A DNA stretch of 64,000 nt, taken from contig CAWHAP010000021.1 of the NCBI GenBank assembly GCA_963827335.1, positions 1 to 64,000 of the forward strand. Reading direction: 5' to 3'. Both the position numbers and the translations under genes were made by a program. Within the stretch, counting starts at the first letter, position 1, and each line of letters starts with the position of its first letter. Origin of the DNA: DASQMT01 sp963827335 (GTDB lineage Bacteria; Actinomycetota; Thermoleophilia; Solirubrobacterales; Solirubrobacteraceae). The notes under the pieces were generated by a model that had not been told where the DNA came from, ran no database searches, and saw nothing but the letters and a program-made list of their open reading frames with translations. This document shows, piece after piece, positions 40,275 through 49,474 of this stretch.

Positions 40275-41284
40275 TGAATACCCAACCGACTTCGTCGGCG
40301 GGCACAGGCGAGATCCGCGTCGACCCGCTCTCCGGGCTCAAGGCGATCATCGCCGCCGCCCGCAAGGACCGCCCCGGCGGCGACTTCGACCTCGTCCCGG
40401 AGCCGCCGATCGACGAGGCGCGCGACCCGTTCCTGCCCGGCCACGAGGACCGCACGCCGCCCGAGGTCTACGCCGTCCGGCCCGGCGGCGGCGCACCCGA
40501 CACGCCCGGCTGGACCGTGCGCGCCGTGCCCAACCTCTACCCCGCGCTGGCGCCCGCGGCGGACGACGTGCCGGCCGAGGCGCAGCCCGACCTGTTCGGC
40601 GCGCAGCCGGCGACCGGCGCCCACGAGGTGATCGTCAACGCGCCCGAGGCGGTCACGTCGCTGGCCGACGTCGCGCCCGAGCAGGTCGCCGTGGCGATGG
40701 AGGCCTGGCGCGCGCGCATGCGCGCCCACGCCGGGGCGGCGTGCGTCCACGTGCTCGTCAACGAGGGCCACCTCGGCGGCGCGTCGCTGCCGCACACGCA
40801 CGCGCAGCTCTACGCGCTGGACTTCGTGCCGGCGGCCGTCGCGCGCGAGCGCGAGCGCTTCGGCGCCCATGCGACGCGCACGATGGGCGGCAACCTGCTC
40901 GGCGACCTCGTGCAGGAGGAGGTGCGCCGGCGCGAGCGCGTCGTGGCGATCGACGAGGAGGCGGTGCTGATCGCGCCGTACGCCTCGCGGCTGCCGTTCC
41001 AGCTGATGATCGCCCCGCGCCGCCCGCGGGCGCGCTTCGAGGACGACGGGCCGCTCGGCGCGCACCTGGTGCACGACGCGCTCTCCCGCCTGCGCCGCCG
41101 GCTCGGCGCGATCCCGCCGCTCAACCTCTGGGTGCGCACCGCGCCGCGCGGGGCCGAGCACTTCTGCTGGCGGATCGACATCGTGCCGCGGCTCACGCAC
41201 CTGGCCGGCCTCGAGCTCGGCACCGGCGTGCATCTCTGCGTCGTCGCGCCGGAGACGGCGGCGGCCGAGCTGCGCGACGCCTGA
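40274..41284 (+). CDS. Galactose-1-phosphate uridylyltransferase-like HIT-superfamily protein
   Basis: 336 residues. GalT-type features: VRAVPNLYPALAP near 85-97, GAHEVIVNAPEAVTSLADV, and the HIT motif GGASLPHTHAQLYALDFVP (His-x-His-x-Gln, in place of HPHGQ) near 178-196, then PYASRLPFQLMIAPRRPRA. It would transfer a nucleotidyl group through a covalent His intermediate; whether the substrate is galactose-1-phosphate is not shown, and no other Leloir gene is near. ATG at 40274 overlaps the thioredoxin stop. 45 nt separate it from the large signalling gene. Confidence 0.83.
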   Translation: MNTQPTSSAGTGEIRVDPLSGLKAIIAAARKDRPGGDFDLVPEPPIDEARDPFLPGHEDRTPPEVYAVRPGGGAPDTPGWTVRAVPNLYPALAPAADDVPAEAQPDLFGAQPATGAHEVIVNAPEAVTSLADVAPEQVAVAMEAWRARMRAHAGAACVHVLVNEGHLGGASLPHTHAQLYALDFVPAAVARERERFGAHATRTMGGNLLGDLVQEEVRRRERVVAIDEEAVLIAPYASRLPFQLMIAPRRPRARFEDDGPLGAHLVHDALSRLRRRLGAIPPLNLWVRTAPRGAEHFCWRIDIVPRLTHLAGLELGTGVHLCVVAPETAAAELRDA

Positions 41285-41329
41285 GCCGTCCCGCTCCAGC
41301 CGGCGTCGTCCGGACCGATTACCCGCGGA

Positions 41330-44254
41330 ATGGGATCGGGACGATTCAGGGGCAGCGCGCTCACGCCGCTCGTCGCCGTGCTCGGGCTCGCCGCCTCCGT
41401 GGTGACGACCGGCGCGACGTGGCAGGCGGCGCAGCGCAGCGCCGACGCCGAGCGCCGCGCGCAGGCCACCGTGCTCCGCGAGCGCCTCGACGGCGCGCTC
41501 GACGACGCCGGGGCGCGCCTGGACGACCTGGCCGTCGCGGTCGACGCCGCGCGCGACGCCGAGCACGGCGGCTTCTACCCGCTCGGCGGCCGGATCGTCC
41601 TCGAGACGTCGCTCGCCTCGCTCGGCTACCTGCGCCACGTCCCGGCCCGCCACGTCGAGGCGTTCGAGGAGGCGCGCGGGGTCGCGATCGAGGAGCGGCT
41701 CCCCGACGGCACGCCCGCACCGGCGCGCCCGCACCGGCGCGTGCACTACCCCTCCGTGTCCGCCGTCGGCACCCACGCCGGCCTGTTCGACGCGGGGGCC
41801 GACCCGGCCGCCCGCAACCCGCCGCTGGGCGCCGCGCTCGTCGCGGCCCGAGGATGGGGCGGCGCGCGCATGACGGCGCCCCTGCGGATGCCGGGCGCGC
41901 TCGGCGTCGCCCTGGGCTTCGTGGCGCCGGCCGGCACCCGCGGCTACGTCGTCGGCTTCCTCCCGGTCGCGACGCTGCAGGAGCGGCTCGCCGCCGAGAC
42001 CCCCGACGCGCGCTTCACGCTCCGGCCCGGCCCTGGAGAGGGCGGGCTCTCGCTCGTGGTCGCCCGGCCCGCGCCGGCGCCCGGCCGCACGCTCGCCGTC
42101 GCGATCATCGCGCTGCTGGCGACGCTGGCCGTCGGCCTCGCCAGCCGGCTCATCGCCCGCCGCGAGCGCCAGGCCCAGGCCGACCGGATCGCCGCCGAGG
42201 AGCGCTCCCGGCAGCTCGCCGAGACCTCGACCGACGTGCTCGTCGTGCACGACGCCCGGGGGCGGCTCACCTACCTCTCGCCCGCCTGCCGCGAGCTGCT
42301 CGGCTGCGAGCCCGCCGCGCTGCTGGGCCGCAGCCCGCGCGAGCTCGCGCACCCGGATGACCTGCACCGGTGGTCGGCCGCGCTGGCGGAGATCGCGGCC
42401 GGCGCCGACCGGCTCACCGCCACCGTGCGGCTTGCGCGCGCCGACGGCACCTGGGTGTGGACCGAGGTGCGCCTGCGCGTGCTGCGCGACGCGCGCGGCG
42501 CCGTCGCCGAGTCGCACGCGACCGTGCGCGACATCACCGAGCGGATGGACGCGCAGACCGCGCTGGAGGCGGCCGAGGTGCGCTTCCGCTCCACGTTCGA
42601 GCGCGCGCCGATCGGCATGGCGATCACCGGCGTCGACGGCTGCTTCCTGCGCGTCAACGACGCGCTCGCCGCGCTCATGGGCCGGTCCCGCGACGAGCTC
42701 GAGGGCACGCGCGTGCGCTCGGTGACCCACCGCGCCGACGCCGATGCGGACATGGACGCCATGGCGCGGCTCGCCGCCGGCGAGATCGACGTCTACAAGA
42801 CCGAGAAGCGCTACCTGCACGCCGACGGCTCCCCGGTCTGGGCTGCGCTGCAGGCCTGCGTGGTGCGGAGCCCGGACGGCACGCCGCTGCACTTCCTCAG
42901 CCAGATGCAGGACATCACCGATCGGCGGCGCCACGAGGAGGAGCTGCGCCACCTGGCCGACCACGACCCGCTCACCGGCCTGCTCAACCGCCGCTCGTTC
43001 GAGCGCGAGCTCGAGCGCCACGTCGCGCAGGTCGAGCGCTACGGCCCGCGCGGCGCCGCGATCGTGCTCGACCTCGACCACTTCAAGACGATCAACGACA
43101 CGCTCGGGCACGGCGTCGGCGACGAGCTCATCGTGCACGTCGCCCACGCCCTGCGCGGGCGGCTGCGCGACTCCGACGTGCTGGCGCGCCTGGGCGGGGA
43201 CGAGTTCGCGGTGCTGCTGCCCGAGGGCGGCCGCGCCGAGGCGGAGGCCGTCGCCGCGAGCGTGCTCGACGCCGTCCGCAGCCAGGCGGTGCTCGCCCGG
43301 TCGGGCCACGCGCGGCGCGTCACCGCGAGCCTCGGCGTGGCGCTCTTCACCCAGCACCGGCGCCTCACGCCGGACGCGGTGCTCGTCGAGGCCGACCTGG
43401 CCATGTACGAGGCCAAGGACGCGGGCCGCGACCGGTACGCGATCGCCGACGGCACGACGACCGACAGCCGGGTCGGCGGGCGCCTGTCCTGGGCCGACCA
43501 GATCCGCGACGCGCTCGACGAGGACCGCTTCGTGCTCCACGCGCAGCCGATCGTCGACCTCGCCACGGGCCGGACCGGCCAGTACGAGCTGCTGCTGCGG
43601 ATGATCGACCCGGCCGGCGAGCTGATCGCGCCAGGGGCCTTCCTCCCCGTGGCCGAGCGCTACGACCTGATCGGCCAGATCGACCGCTGGGTCGTGCGCC
43701 GGGCGATCGCGATGCTGGCCGAGTCCGGCGCCGCCGGCCACGCGATCACCGTCGAGGTCAACCTGTCCGGCGGCTCCACCGGCGACCCGGAGCTGCTCGC
43801 GCTGATCGAGGGCGAGCTGCGCGACACCGAGGTCGATCCCGCCCGGCTCATCTTCGAGATCACCGAGACCACGGCGGTGGCCAACATCCCGGCCGCGCAG
43901 CACTTCGCCGCGCGGCTCGCCGAGCTCGGCTGCCGCTTCGCGCTCGACGACTTCGGCGCGGGCTTCGGCTCGTTCTACTACCTCAAGCACCTGCCGTTCG
44001 ACTACCTCAAGATCGACGGCGAGTTCGTGCGCCACTGCGCGAGCGACCGCACGGACCAGCTCGTGATCGAGTCCGTCGTGGGCATCGCGCGCGGCCTGGG
44101 CAAGCGCACGATCGCCGAGCAGGCCGGCGACGACGCGACCCTCGCGCTGCTCGCCCGCATGGGCGTCGACCAGGCCCAGGGCTACTTCCTCGGCCGCCCC
44201 GCCCCGCTCGAGGAGTGGCTCGCGAAGGCCGGGACGGACCGCGCGGGCGTCTAG
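41330..44254 (+). CDS. Membrane sensor CHASE-PAS-PAS-GGDEF-EAL
   Basis: 974 residues. Helix 1 (about 12-30), an extracellular CHASE-type sensor (about 50-235) with LGYLRHVPARHVEAFEEAR and VHYPSVSAVG, helix 2 (about 253-272), PAS1 (about 295-405), PAS2 (about 410-530), GGDEF with DLDHFKTINDTLGHGVGDE, LGGDEF at about 621-626 and an RxxD I-site (RDSD), then EAL (about 720-970) as ELLLRM, EVNLSGGS, FEITETTAV, ALDDFGAGFGSF, LKIDGEF, AEQA and QGYFLGRP. Metal and base residues of the EAL appear intact, so it may both make and degrade c-di-GMP, gated by an external ligand. Confidence 0.93.
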   Translation: MGSGRFRGSALTPLVAVLGLAASVVTTGATWQAAQRSADAERRAQATVLRERLDGALDDAGARLDDLAVAVDAARDAEHGGFYPLGGRIVLETSLASLGYLRHVPARHVEAFEEARGVAIEERLPDGTPAPARPHRRVHYPSVSAVGTHAGLFDAGADPAARNPPLGAALVAARGWGGARMTAPLRMPGALGVALGFVAPAGTRGYVVGFLPVATLQERLAAETPDARFTLRPGPGEGGLSLVVARPAPAPGRTLAVAIIALLATLAVGLASRLIARRERQAQADRIAAEERSRQLAETSTDVLVVHDARGRLTYLSPACRELLGCEPAALLGRSPRELAHPDDLHRWSAALAEIAAGADRLTATVRLARADGTWVWTEVRLRVLRDARGAVAESHATVRDITERMDAQTALEAAEVRFRSTFERAPIGMAITGVDGCFLRVNDALAALMGRSRDELEGTRVRSVTHRADADADMDAMARLAAGEIDVYKTEKRYLHADGSPVWAALQACVVRSPDGTPLHFLSQMQDITDRRRHEEELRHLADHDPLTGLLNRRSFERELERHVAQVERYGPRGAAIVLDLDHFKTINDTLGHGVGDELIVHVAHALRGRLRDSDVLARLGGDEFAVLLPEGGRAEAEAVAASVLDAVRSQAVLARSGHARRVTASLGVALFTQHRRLTPDAVLVEADLAMYEAKDAGRDRYAIADGTTTDSRVGGRLSWADQIRDALDEDRFVLHAQPIVDLATGRTGQYELLLRMIDPAGELIAPGAFLPVAERYDLIGQIDRWVVRRAIAMLAESGAAGHAITVEVNLSGGSTGDPELLALIEGELRDTEVDPARLIFEITETTAVANIPAAQHFAARLAELGCRFALDDFGAGFGSFYYLKHLPFDYLKIDGEFVRHCASDRTDQLVIESVVGIARGLGKRTIAEQAGDDATLALLARMGVDQAQGYFLGRPAPLEEWLAKAGTDRAGV

Positions 44255-44264
44255 CATCGCCCGC

Positions 44265-44681
44265 GTGCGGGCCCTGGTCCAGCGCGTCAGCCGCGCCTCC
44301 GTCACCATCGCCGGGGAGCGCGTGGCGGCGATCGGCCCCGGCCTGCTCGTGCTGCTCGGCGTGACGCACGACGACGGGCCGGCGGACGCCGACCGGCTCG
44401 CCGACAAGGTCCGCGCCCTGCGCGTGTTCCCCGACGGCGAGGGCCGCATGAACGAGCCGCTGGGCGAGCGCGCGGTCCTGTGCGTCTCGCAGTTCACGCT
44501 CTACGGCGATGCCCGCCGCGGGAACCGCCCGTCCTACGTCGCGGCCGCGCGGCCCGAGCACGCCGAGCCGCTCTACGAGCGCTTCGCCGACCGGCTCGGC
44601 GCGGCGCGCGGCGTGTTCGGCGCCGACATGGCCGTCGAGCTCGTCAACGACGGCCCGGTGACCGTGCTGCTGGAGCTTTGA
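44265..44681 (+). CDS. dtd: D-aminoacyl-tRNA deacylase
   Basis: 138 residues, normal for the family. It has VQRVSRASVTIAGERVAAIGP at the N-terminus, DKVRALRVFPDGEGRMNEPL, the catalytic SQFTLYGDARRGNRPSY and the cross-subunit NDGPVTVLLEL near the end, which carries the Gly-cis-Pro motif. It removes D-amino acids from mischarged tRNAs. GTG at 44265, 10 nt downstream of the signalling gene; the hypothetical gene at 44698 follows after 16 nt, so the three may share a transcript. Confidence 0.95.
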   Translation: MRALVQRVSRASVTIAGERVAAIGPGLLVLLGVTHDDGPADADRLADKVRALRVFPDGEGRMNEPLGERAVLCVSQFTLYGDARRGNRPSYVAAARPEHAEPLYERFADRLGAARGVFGADMAVELVNDGPVTVLLEL

Positions 44682-44697
44682 CTAGGCTTCGGCCGCG

Positions 44698-45345
44698 ATG
44701 CCGCCCGTCGAACGCTTCGTGTGCCGCTTCGCGGCCGAGCCCTCCCAGGAGGCCCTGCCGCACGGCGCGTGGGCCCAGACGCTGCAGGCCGAGTTCCTCT
44801 CGGCCTGTCTCCGCATCGACAGCGAGGGGCAGGACCTCGGCGAGGCGCGCGAGCTGCGCTACTTCCCGGACCGCACCTGGAACGGGCGCACGTACGTGCC
44901 GGTGACGGCGCGGACGACGACCGAGCTCGAGCTGTTCGGCTTCGTCTCGTTCGTCCCCGCCGACGCCGACGAGCACGGCTCGGAGGCCGGCGCATTCGAG
45001 TCGAGCGCGGACTTCACCGACGAGACCGCCGAGCGCAACCCCGACTGGCGCATCGACCTCTGCGAGGAGGTCGTCGGCCGCTGGCGCGGCGAGGGCGGGC
45101 GCACGGCCGACATGACGCTCGTGTGGGGCGTGCCCCTGCTCGCCGCGGCCCGCGTGGCGACGGCGGAGCTGGCCGGGCTCGCGGTCGACCAGTGCCCGCT
45201 GGTCGAGGACCGCTTCACGCTGATCGCGCCGGACAACTTCCGCTCGGACTTCCTCGACGTGAAGCTGTGGGACGCCGACGGGCGCGAGCTCGCCTCCGAG
45301 TCGCTCTACGTCGACGACGACGAGGACGACGACGACCCGGCGTAG
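44698..45345 (+). CDS. Conserved-looking hypothetical protein
   Basis: Not recognised. 215 residues, acidic, no signal peptide or membrane helix. Repeated beta-type segments (ERFVCRFAAEPS, TTTELELFGFVSFVPADADEH, WRIDLCEEVVGRWRGEGG, DMTLVWGVPLLAAARVATAEL, DRFTLIAPDNFRSDFLDVKLW) and a very acidic C-terminus (DDDEDDDDP). Balanced, codon-biased sequence of normal composition supports a real gene. It follows dtd by 16 nt and probably shares its transcript. Function cannot be assigned. Confidence 0.75.
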   Translation: MPPVERFVCRFAAEPSQEALPHGAWAQTLQAEFLSACLRIDSEGQDLGEARELRYFPDRTWNGRTYVPVTARTTTELELFGFVSFVPADADEHGSEAGAFESSADFTDETAERNPDWRIDLCEEVVGRWRGEGGRTADMTLVWGVPLLAAARVATAELAGLAVDQCPLVEDRFTLIAPDNFRSDFLDVKLWDADGRELASESLYVDDDEDDDDPA

Positions 45346-45435
45346 CGGCCTCGAGCGGCGGTGGACCGGCCGCCTGCGGACGCGCCAACTCGCGCGCGGA
45401 ACGACCGGCGCGGCGCCGCGCCCCGTAGCGCAGGC

Positions 45436-46470
45436 ATGAAACGTCTCATCCCACTCGTCGCCGCCGGCGCGCTGCTCGCCGCCGCGCCGGCCGCGCATGC
45501 GGCCGTCGACCTCTCCGGCGGCAAGACCCGCCTCACCCTCGACAAGGGCACCGCGAGCGCGCTCGCCGGTCTCGGCGTGAAGGTCACGCCGACCGGGCCC
45601 GCGTCCGCGAAGGGCCGCCACGTCACGTTCCCCGTCACCGGCGGCGCGATCGATCCCGCGACCGCGGCGGGCACCATCCGGCATCGCGGCGGGCTGCGCC
45701 TGTCCGCCGGCGGCACGCGCGTCACGCTGAAGAACTACCGCGTCGACGTCGGCCGGAAGATCACCCTGTCGGCCAAGCTCGGTGCCGGCCGGGTCACCAT
45801 CCTCGACCTGACGGGCACGCCCAGGGTCACCCGCAGCGGGTTCGGCACCAACGTCGCGGGCCTGACGGCGAAGCTGAACCGGGCGGCCGCGAAGGCGCTC
45901 AACGGGGCGTTCGGCGTCAAGGCCTTCAAGAAGGGCCTGAAGCTGGGCAAGGTCCGCGTCCAGGCGACGCCCTCGACCACCGAGCTGCTGGCCCAGGGCC
46001 AGACCGCGCTGGCGCTCGATCCGGCCGTGGTCCAGGCGCTCGCGTCGCTGGGCATCTCCCCGGGCGTGATCGCGCCCGCGACGCTCGACGCCGGGACGCT
46101 CACGGCGAGCTTCCCGATCACGGGCGGCAGCGCGGCGCTCGACCTGAGCGCGGCCGAGGTGACGCACTCGGGCGGGATCTCGCTCACGAAGGGCGCGACG
46201 GTGGTCAACCTCACGGCCTTCGACGTCCGCGTCGCCGCGGCGCCGCAGCTGTTCGCCTCGCTCAACGGGGGCACGGACAAGGTCGCGATCATCGACCTCG
46301 ACCTCACCGGCGTGACCCCCGCCGTCTCGGGGCGTACGGTGACGCTGGCCGGCGTCGGGGCGAAGCTGACCCAGGGCGCGGCCGACGCGCTCAACGCCGC
46401 CTTCGGCACGACCGCCTTCGCGGGCGGGCTCGCGCTCGGCAGGGCGACGGTCACCGCCACCGGCAAGTAG
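45436..46470 (+). CDS. Secreted protein with two HtaA-like repeats
   Basis: 344 residues with signal peptide (MKRLIPLVAAGALLAAAPAAHA). Two tandem units of about 150 residues follow. Unit 1: TLDKGTASALAGLGVKVTPT, VTFPVTGGAIDPATAAG, IRHRGGLRLS, LNRAAAKALNGAFG. Unit 2: ALDPAVVQALASLGIS, ASFPITGGSAALDLSAAE, VTHSGGISLT, LTQGAADALNAAFG. This periodic pattern matches HtaA-type domains known for heme binding in corynebacteria, but the heme-ligating residues were not verified and here most His are absent. Possibly a surface or secreted binding protein. ATG at 45436 begins the signal peptide. Confidence 0.78.
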   Translation: MKRLIPLVAAGALLAAAPAAHAAVDLSGGKTRLTLDKGTASALAGLGVKVTPTGPASAKGRHVTFPVTGGAIDPATAAGTIRHRGGLRLSAGGTRVTLKNYRVDVGRKITLSAKLGAGRVTILDLTGTPRVTRSGFGTNVAGLTAKLNRAAAKALNGAFGVKAFKKGLKLGKVRVQATPSTTELLAQGQTALALDPAVVQALASLGISPGVIAPATLDAGTLTASFPITGGSAALDLSAAEVTHSGGISLTKGATVVNLTAFDVRVAAAPQLFASLNGGTDKVAIIDLDLTGVTPAVSGRTVTLAGVGAKLTQGAADALNAAFGTTAFAGGLALGRATVTATGK

Positions 46471-46502
46471 CCGACCGGGGGCTCCCACCCACCCCCGACC
46501 AC

Positions 46503-46528
46503 CCGCCCGGCGCCCGAGCGCCGGGCGG
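46503..46528. terminator. Hairpin between convergent HtaA-like and clpP genes
   Basis: Perfect 11-bp stem CCGCCCGGCGC/GCGCCGGGCGG with loop CCGA, placed in the 68-nt gap between two genes that end toward each other. No T-tract on either side, so it is either a bidirectional GC-rich terminator of the kind seen in high-GC actinobacteria or an mRNA 3'-end stabiliser. Confidence 0.65.
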
Positions 46529-46538
46529 TCCGCCTGCG

Positions 46539-47144
46539 TCAGCGCCCGTTGCCGTTGCCGCCGTTGCGGTCCACGTGGACGCGGTCGATCAGGCCGTACG
46601 CGACGGCCTCCTCGGGCGTGAAGAAGCGGTCGCGCTCCATGTCCTCGCGCAGCTGCTCCGGCGGCTTGCCCGTGTGCTCGGCGTAGATCTCCTCGAGCCG
46701 GCGGCGCAGGAACGCCGACTCGCGCGCATGGATCTCGATGTCGGTCGTCTGCCCCTGGAAGCCGCCGGTCGGCTGGTGGATGAGGATGCGCGAGTTGGGC
46801 AGGGCCTGGCGCTTGCCGGGCGCGCCGCCGGCGAGGATCACCGAGCCCATCGACATGGCGATCCCGCAGCAGATCGTCCGCACGTCGGGCTTGATGAAGC
46901 GCATGGTGTCGTAGATCGCGAGGCCCGCGTACACGACCCCGCCGGGGCAGTTGATGTAGAGCTGGATCTCCTTGTCGGGGTCCGCCGCCTCCAGGTGCAG
47001 CAGCTGGGCGTTGACGACGTTGGCGACCTCGTCGTCCACCGCGCTGCCGAGGAACACGACCCGCTCGTTGAGCAGCCGCGAGTAGATGTCGAACGAGCGC
47101 TCGCCGCGCGCGTCCTGCTGGATGACCATGGGGATGAGGGGCAT
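46539..47144 (-). CDS. clpP: ATP-dependent Clp protease proteolytic subunit
   Basis: 201 residues from ATG 47144, which has a strong Shine-Dalgarno (GCGGAGGTCGC); an in-frame ATG at 47180 would add 12 residues but lies in the operator region. The catalytic triad is Ser98 in CGIAMSMGSVILAGG, His123 in RILIHQPTGGFQG, and Asp172 in ERDRFFTPEEA. It forms the barrel-shaped peptidase with ClpX or ClpC ATPases. The usual AASMG around the serine is AMSMG here. No clpX or second clpP is adjacent, although actinobacteria generally carry clpP1-clpP2 pairs, so this may be a lone paralogue. Confidence 0.94.
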   Translation of the reverse strand: MPLIPMVIQQDARGERSFDIYSRLLNERVVFLGSAVDDEVANVVNAQLLHLEAADPDKEIQLYINCPGGVVYAGLAIYDTMRFIKPDVRTICCGIAMSMGSVILAGGAPGKRQALPNSRILIHQPTGGFQGQTTDIEIHARESAFLRRRLEEIYAEHTGKPPEQLREDMERDRFFTPEEAVAYGLIDRVHVDRNGGNGNGR

Positions 47145-47158
47145 GCGACCTCCGCGTA

Positions 47159-47208
47159 GTGCAACCGTTGGGTTGCACATGCTAGCCTATGCGCAACCAA
47201 CCAGTTGC
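47159..47208. promoter_or_regulatory. Two ArsR-type operator palindromes between clpP and SRPBCC-arsR
   Basis: Site 1 at 47159-47178 is GTGCAACCGTTGGGTTGCAC, a perfect 8-bp inverted repeat with a 4-nt spacer. Site 2 at 47193-47208 is GCAACCAACCAGTTGC (5-bp arms). Centres are 32 bp apart, about three helical turns. They sit in the divergent gap upstream of both clpP and the SRPBCC-arsR operon, where autoregulation by the ArsR protein is expected. Confidence 0.6.
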
Positions 47209-47223
47209 AGGAGGCCGTATCCC

Positions 47224-47628
47224 GTGTCCACCGTCCGCCGAGAGATCGTCCTGCCCGTCGAGCGCGAGCGCGCCTGGGCGCTGCTCACCGAGCCCGGCGA
47301 GCTCAGCGAGTGGCTGGCCGACGAGGTCGACCTCGAGCCCGAGGAGGGCGCGCCGCTGCGCGTGACGTGGGCCACCGGCGAGACCCGCGAGGGCGTGGTC
47401 GAGGAGGTCGAGGCCGAGCGGCTGCTGCGCTTCCGCTGGGACGACGACGCGACCGGCATCCCGTCACGGGTCGAATGGACGCTCGACGACCACCCGGACG
47501 GGACGCGCGTGGTCGTCGTGGAGCGCCCGCTCGTGCCGCTCGAGGTCGCCGGCGTGCCGCTGCACTGGCGCCCGCGCGCGACGGGGACGACGGCGCTGGC
47601 GCGGGCGGCCGCGCTGGCGTACGCGTGA
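47224..47628 (+). CDS. SRPBCC (AHSA1-like) START-fold protein
   Basis: 134 residues. The START/Bet v 1-like fold is shown by REIVLPVERERAWALLTEPGELSEWLA at the start, LRVTWATGETREGVVEEVEAERLLRFRW, SRVEWTLDDHPDGTRVVV and a C-terminal helix. The family binds hydrophobic ligands, and it very often lies beside an ArsR-type repressor, as here. GTG at 47224 has AGGAGG upstream at 9-10 nt. The downstream arsR gene starts in its TGA. The ligand is unknown. Confidence 0.82.
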   Translation: MSTVRREIVLPVERERAWALLTEPGELSEWLADEVDLEPEEGAPLRVTWATGETREGVVEEVEAERLLRFRWDDDATGIPSRVEWTLDDHPDGTRVVVVERPLVPLEVAGVPLHWRPRATGTTALARAAALAYA

Positions 47629-47930
47629 ACGTCGACGCCGTCTTCGCCGCGCTCTCCGATCCCACCCGGCGCGCGGTCATCGGCCGGCTCGCGCAGGAGC
47701 CGCTGAGCGCGTCCGGCCTCGCGGGCGAGCTGCCCGTCAGCCGCCAGGCGATCGCCAAGCACCTCGCGGCGCTCGACCGCGCGGGCCTCGTCGAGGCCCG
47801 CCGCGTCGGCCGCGAGACGCGCTACCGGCTCCACCCGGAGCCGATGGGCGAGGCGATGGCCTGGATGGCCTCCGTCGGCGCGCAGTGGGACGACCGCCTG
47901 GCCCGCCTGGCGAAGCGGGCCGGCGCGTGA
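47625..47930 (+). CDS. ArsR-family winged-helix repressor
   Basis: 101 residues. The winged helix-turn-helix reads VFAALSDPTRRAVIGRLAQEP, SASGLAGELPVSRQAIAKHLAAL and AGLVEARRVGRETRYRLHPEP. No metal-binding cysteine (CxC) is present, so it is not an arsenic or metal sensor of the classical kind; it matches the group paired with SRPBCC proteins. GTG at 47625 overlaps the SRPBCC stop by 4 nt. It probably binds the GCAACC palindromes at 47159 and 47193, repressing its own operon and possibly affecting clpP. Confidence 0.88.
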   Translation: MNVDAVFAALSDPTRRAVIGRLAQEPLSASGLAGELPVSRQAIAKHLAALDRAGLVEARRVGRETRYRLHPEPMGEAMAWMASVGAQWDDRLARLAKRAGA

Positions 47931-48056
47931 ACGTCAACACCAGGCATCGAAGGGGCGCCCGCAGAGTGGTTGGCGACTTGACCGCGCATATCGCGGTCAA
48001 GTCGACGATGACCTTGCGGCCCGGTTGGACCGCCTCCTCGATGCCGGTGTTGACGT
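47931..48056. repeat. Long imperfect inverted repeat (about 126 nt) between arsR and PAAR genes
   Basis: Inner stem: 13-bp perfect, CGACTTGACCGCG at 47974-47986 and its complement at 47992-48004, loop CATAT. Outer stem: ACGTCAACACC plus GGCATCGA at 47931-47950 pairs with 48038-48056, 19 bp with one bulged A. Unpaired interior spacers of 23 and 33 nt separate the stems. It fills the gap between convergent genes. Possible terminator, structured RNA or remnant of a mobile palindrome. Confidence 0.75.
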
Positions 48057-48071
48057 GCGCCGCCGACGCGG

Positions 48072-48371
48072 CTAGTTGATCATCACCTTGGGAAAGCCCA
48101 GGGTGATGACGCCGCCGTGGGCGGTCTGGTCGCCCATGCGCGCGGCGGGCTTGCCGCCGATCATGACCTTCTGCGAGCCCATGAGGATGGCGTCCGGCGG
48201 GCCGACGCAGGTCGCCATGTCGCCCACGCGCGCCGCGGGCATCCCCCCGATCAGCACGGTCGGCGCGCCCGGGGGCAGGATCGGCCCGCCGACGTGCGGC
48301 TTCGGGCCGTCGCTCATGGGGCAGGTGTGCATGTCGCCGACGCGGGCTGCGGGGGGCATCTCGGGACCCAT
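48072..48371 (-). CDS. PAAR-domain protein (orphan)
   Basis: 99 residues from ATG 48371 (ATG 48359 also possible). The whole protein is a PAAR fold: MPPAARVGDMHTCPMSDGP, PHVGGPILPPGAPTVLIGG, MPAARVGDMATCVGPPDAIL, GSQKVMIGGKPAARMGDQT, AHGGVITLGFPKVMIN. Three repeats of the GDxxxxH/C type are visible, with the residues that bind zinc at the tip of contractile-injection spikes. PAAR proteins cap VgrG spikes of type VI systems or extracellular contractile injection systems. No VgrG, Hcp, sheath or effector gene is nearby. It is 23 nt downstream of the oppF stop on the same strand. Confidence 0.92.
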   Translation of the reverse strand: MGPEMPPAARVGDMHTCPMSDGPKPHVGGPILPPGAPTVLIGGMPAARVGDMATCVGPPDAILMGSQKVMIGGKPAARMGDQTAHGGVITLGFPKVMIN

Positions 48372-48394
48372 TGTCCCGGGACGCCCGCGGGCGG

Positions 48395-49470
<1,076 letters not shown>

Positions 49471-49474
<4 letters not shown>

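Noticed and set aside
16272..44497. Very long open frames opposite real genes, such as 16272-19196 (+), 20928-24134 (-), 24570-27977 (+) and 40262-44497 (-)
   Set aside because: They are opposite or out of frame with genes that have clear family motifs; products are Arg/Ala/Gly/Pro-rich without domains, as expected from stop-poor GC-rich DNA.
47931..48056. Integron attC site
   Set aside because: The expected RYYYAAC and GTTRRRY ends are not at the tips of the hairpin, and no integrase or gene cassette is nearby.
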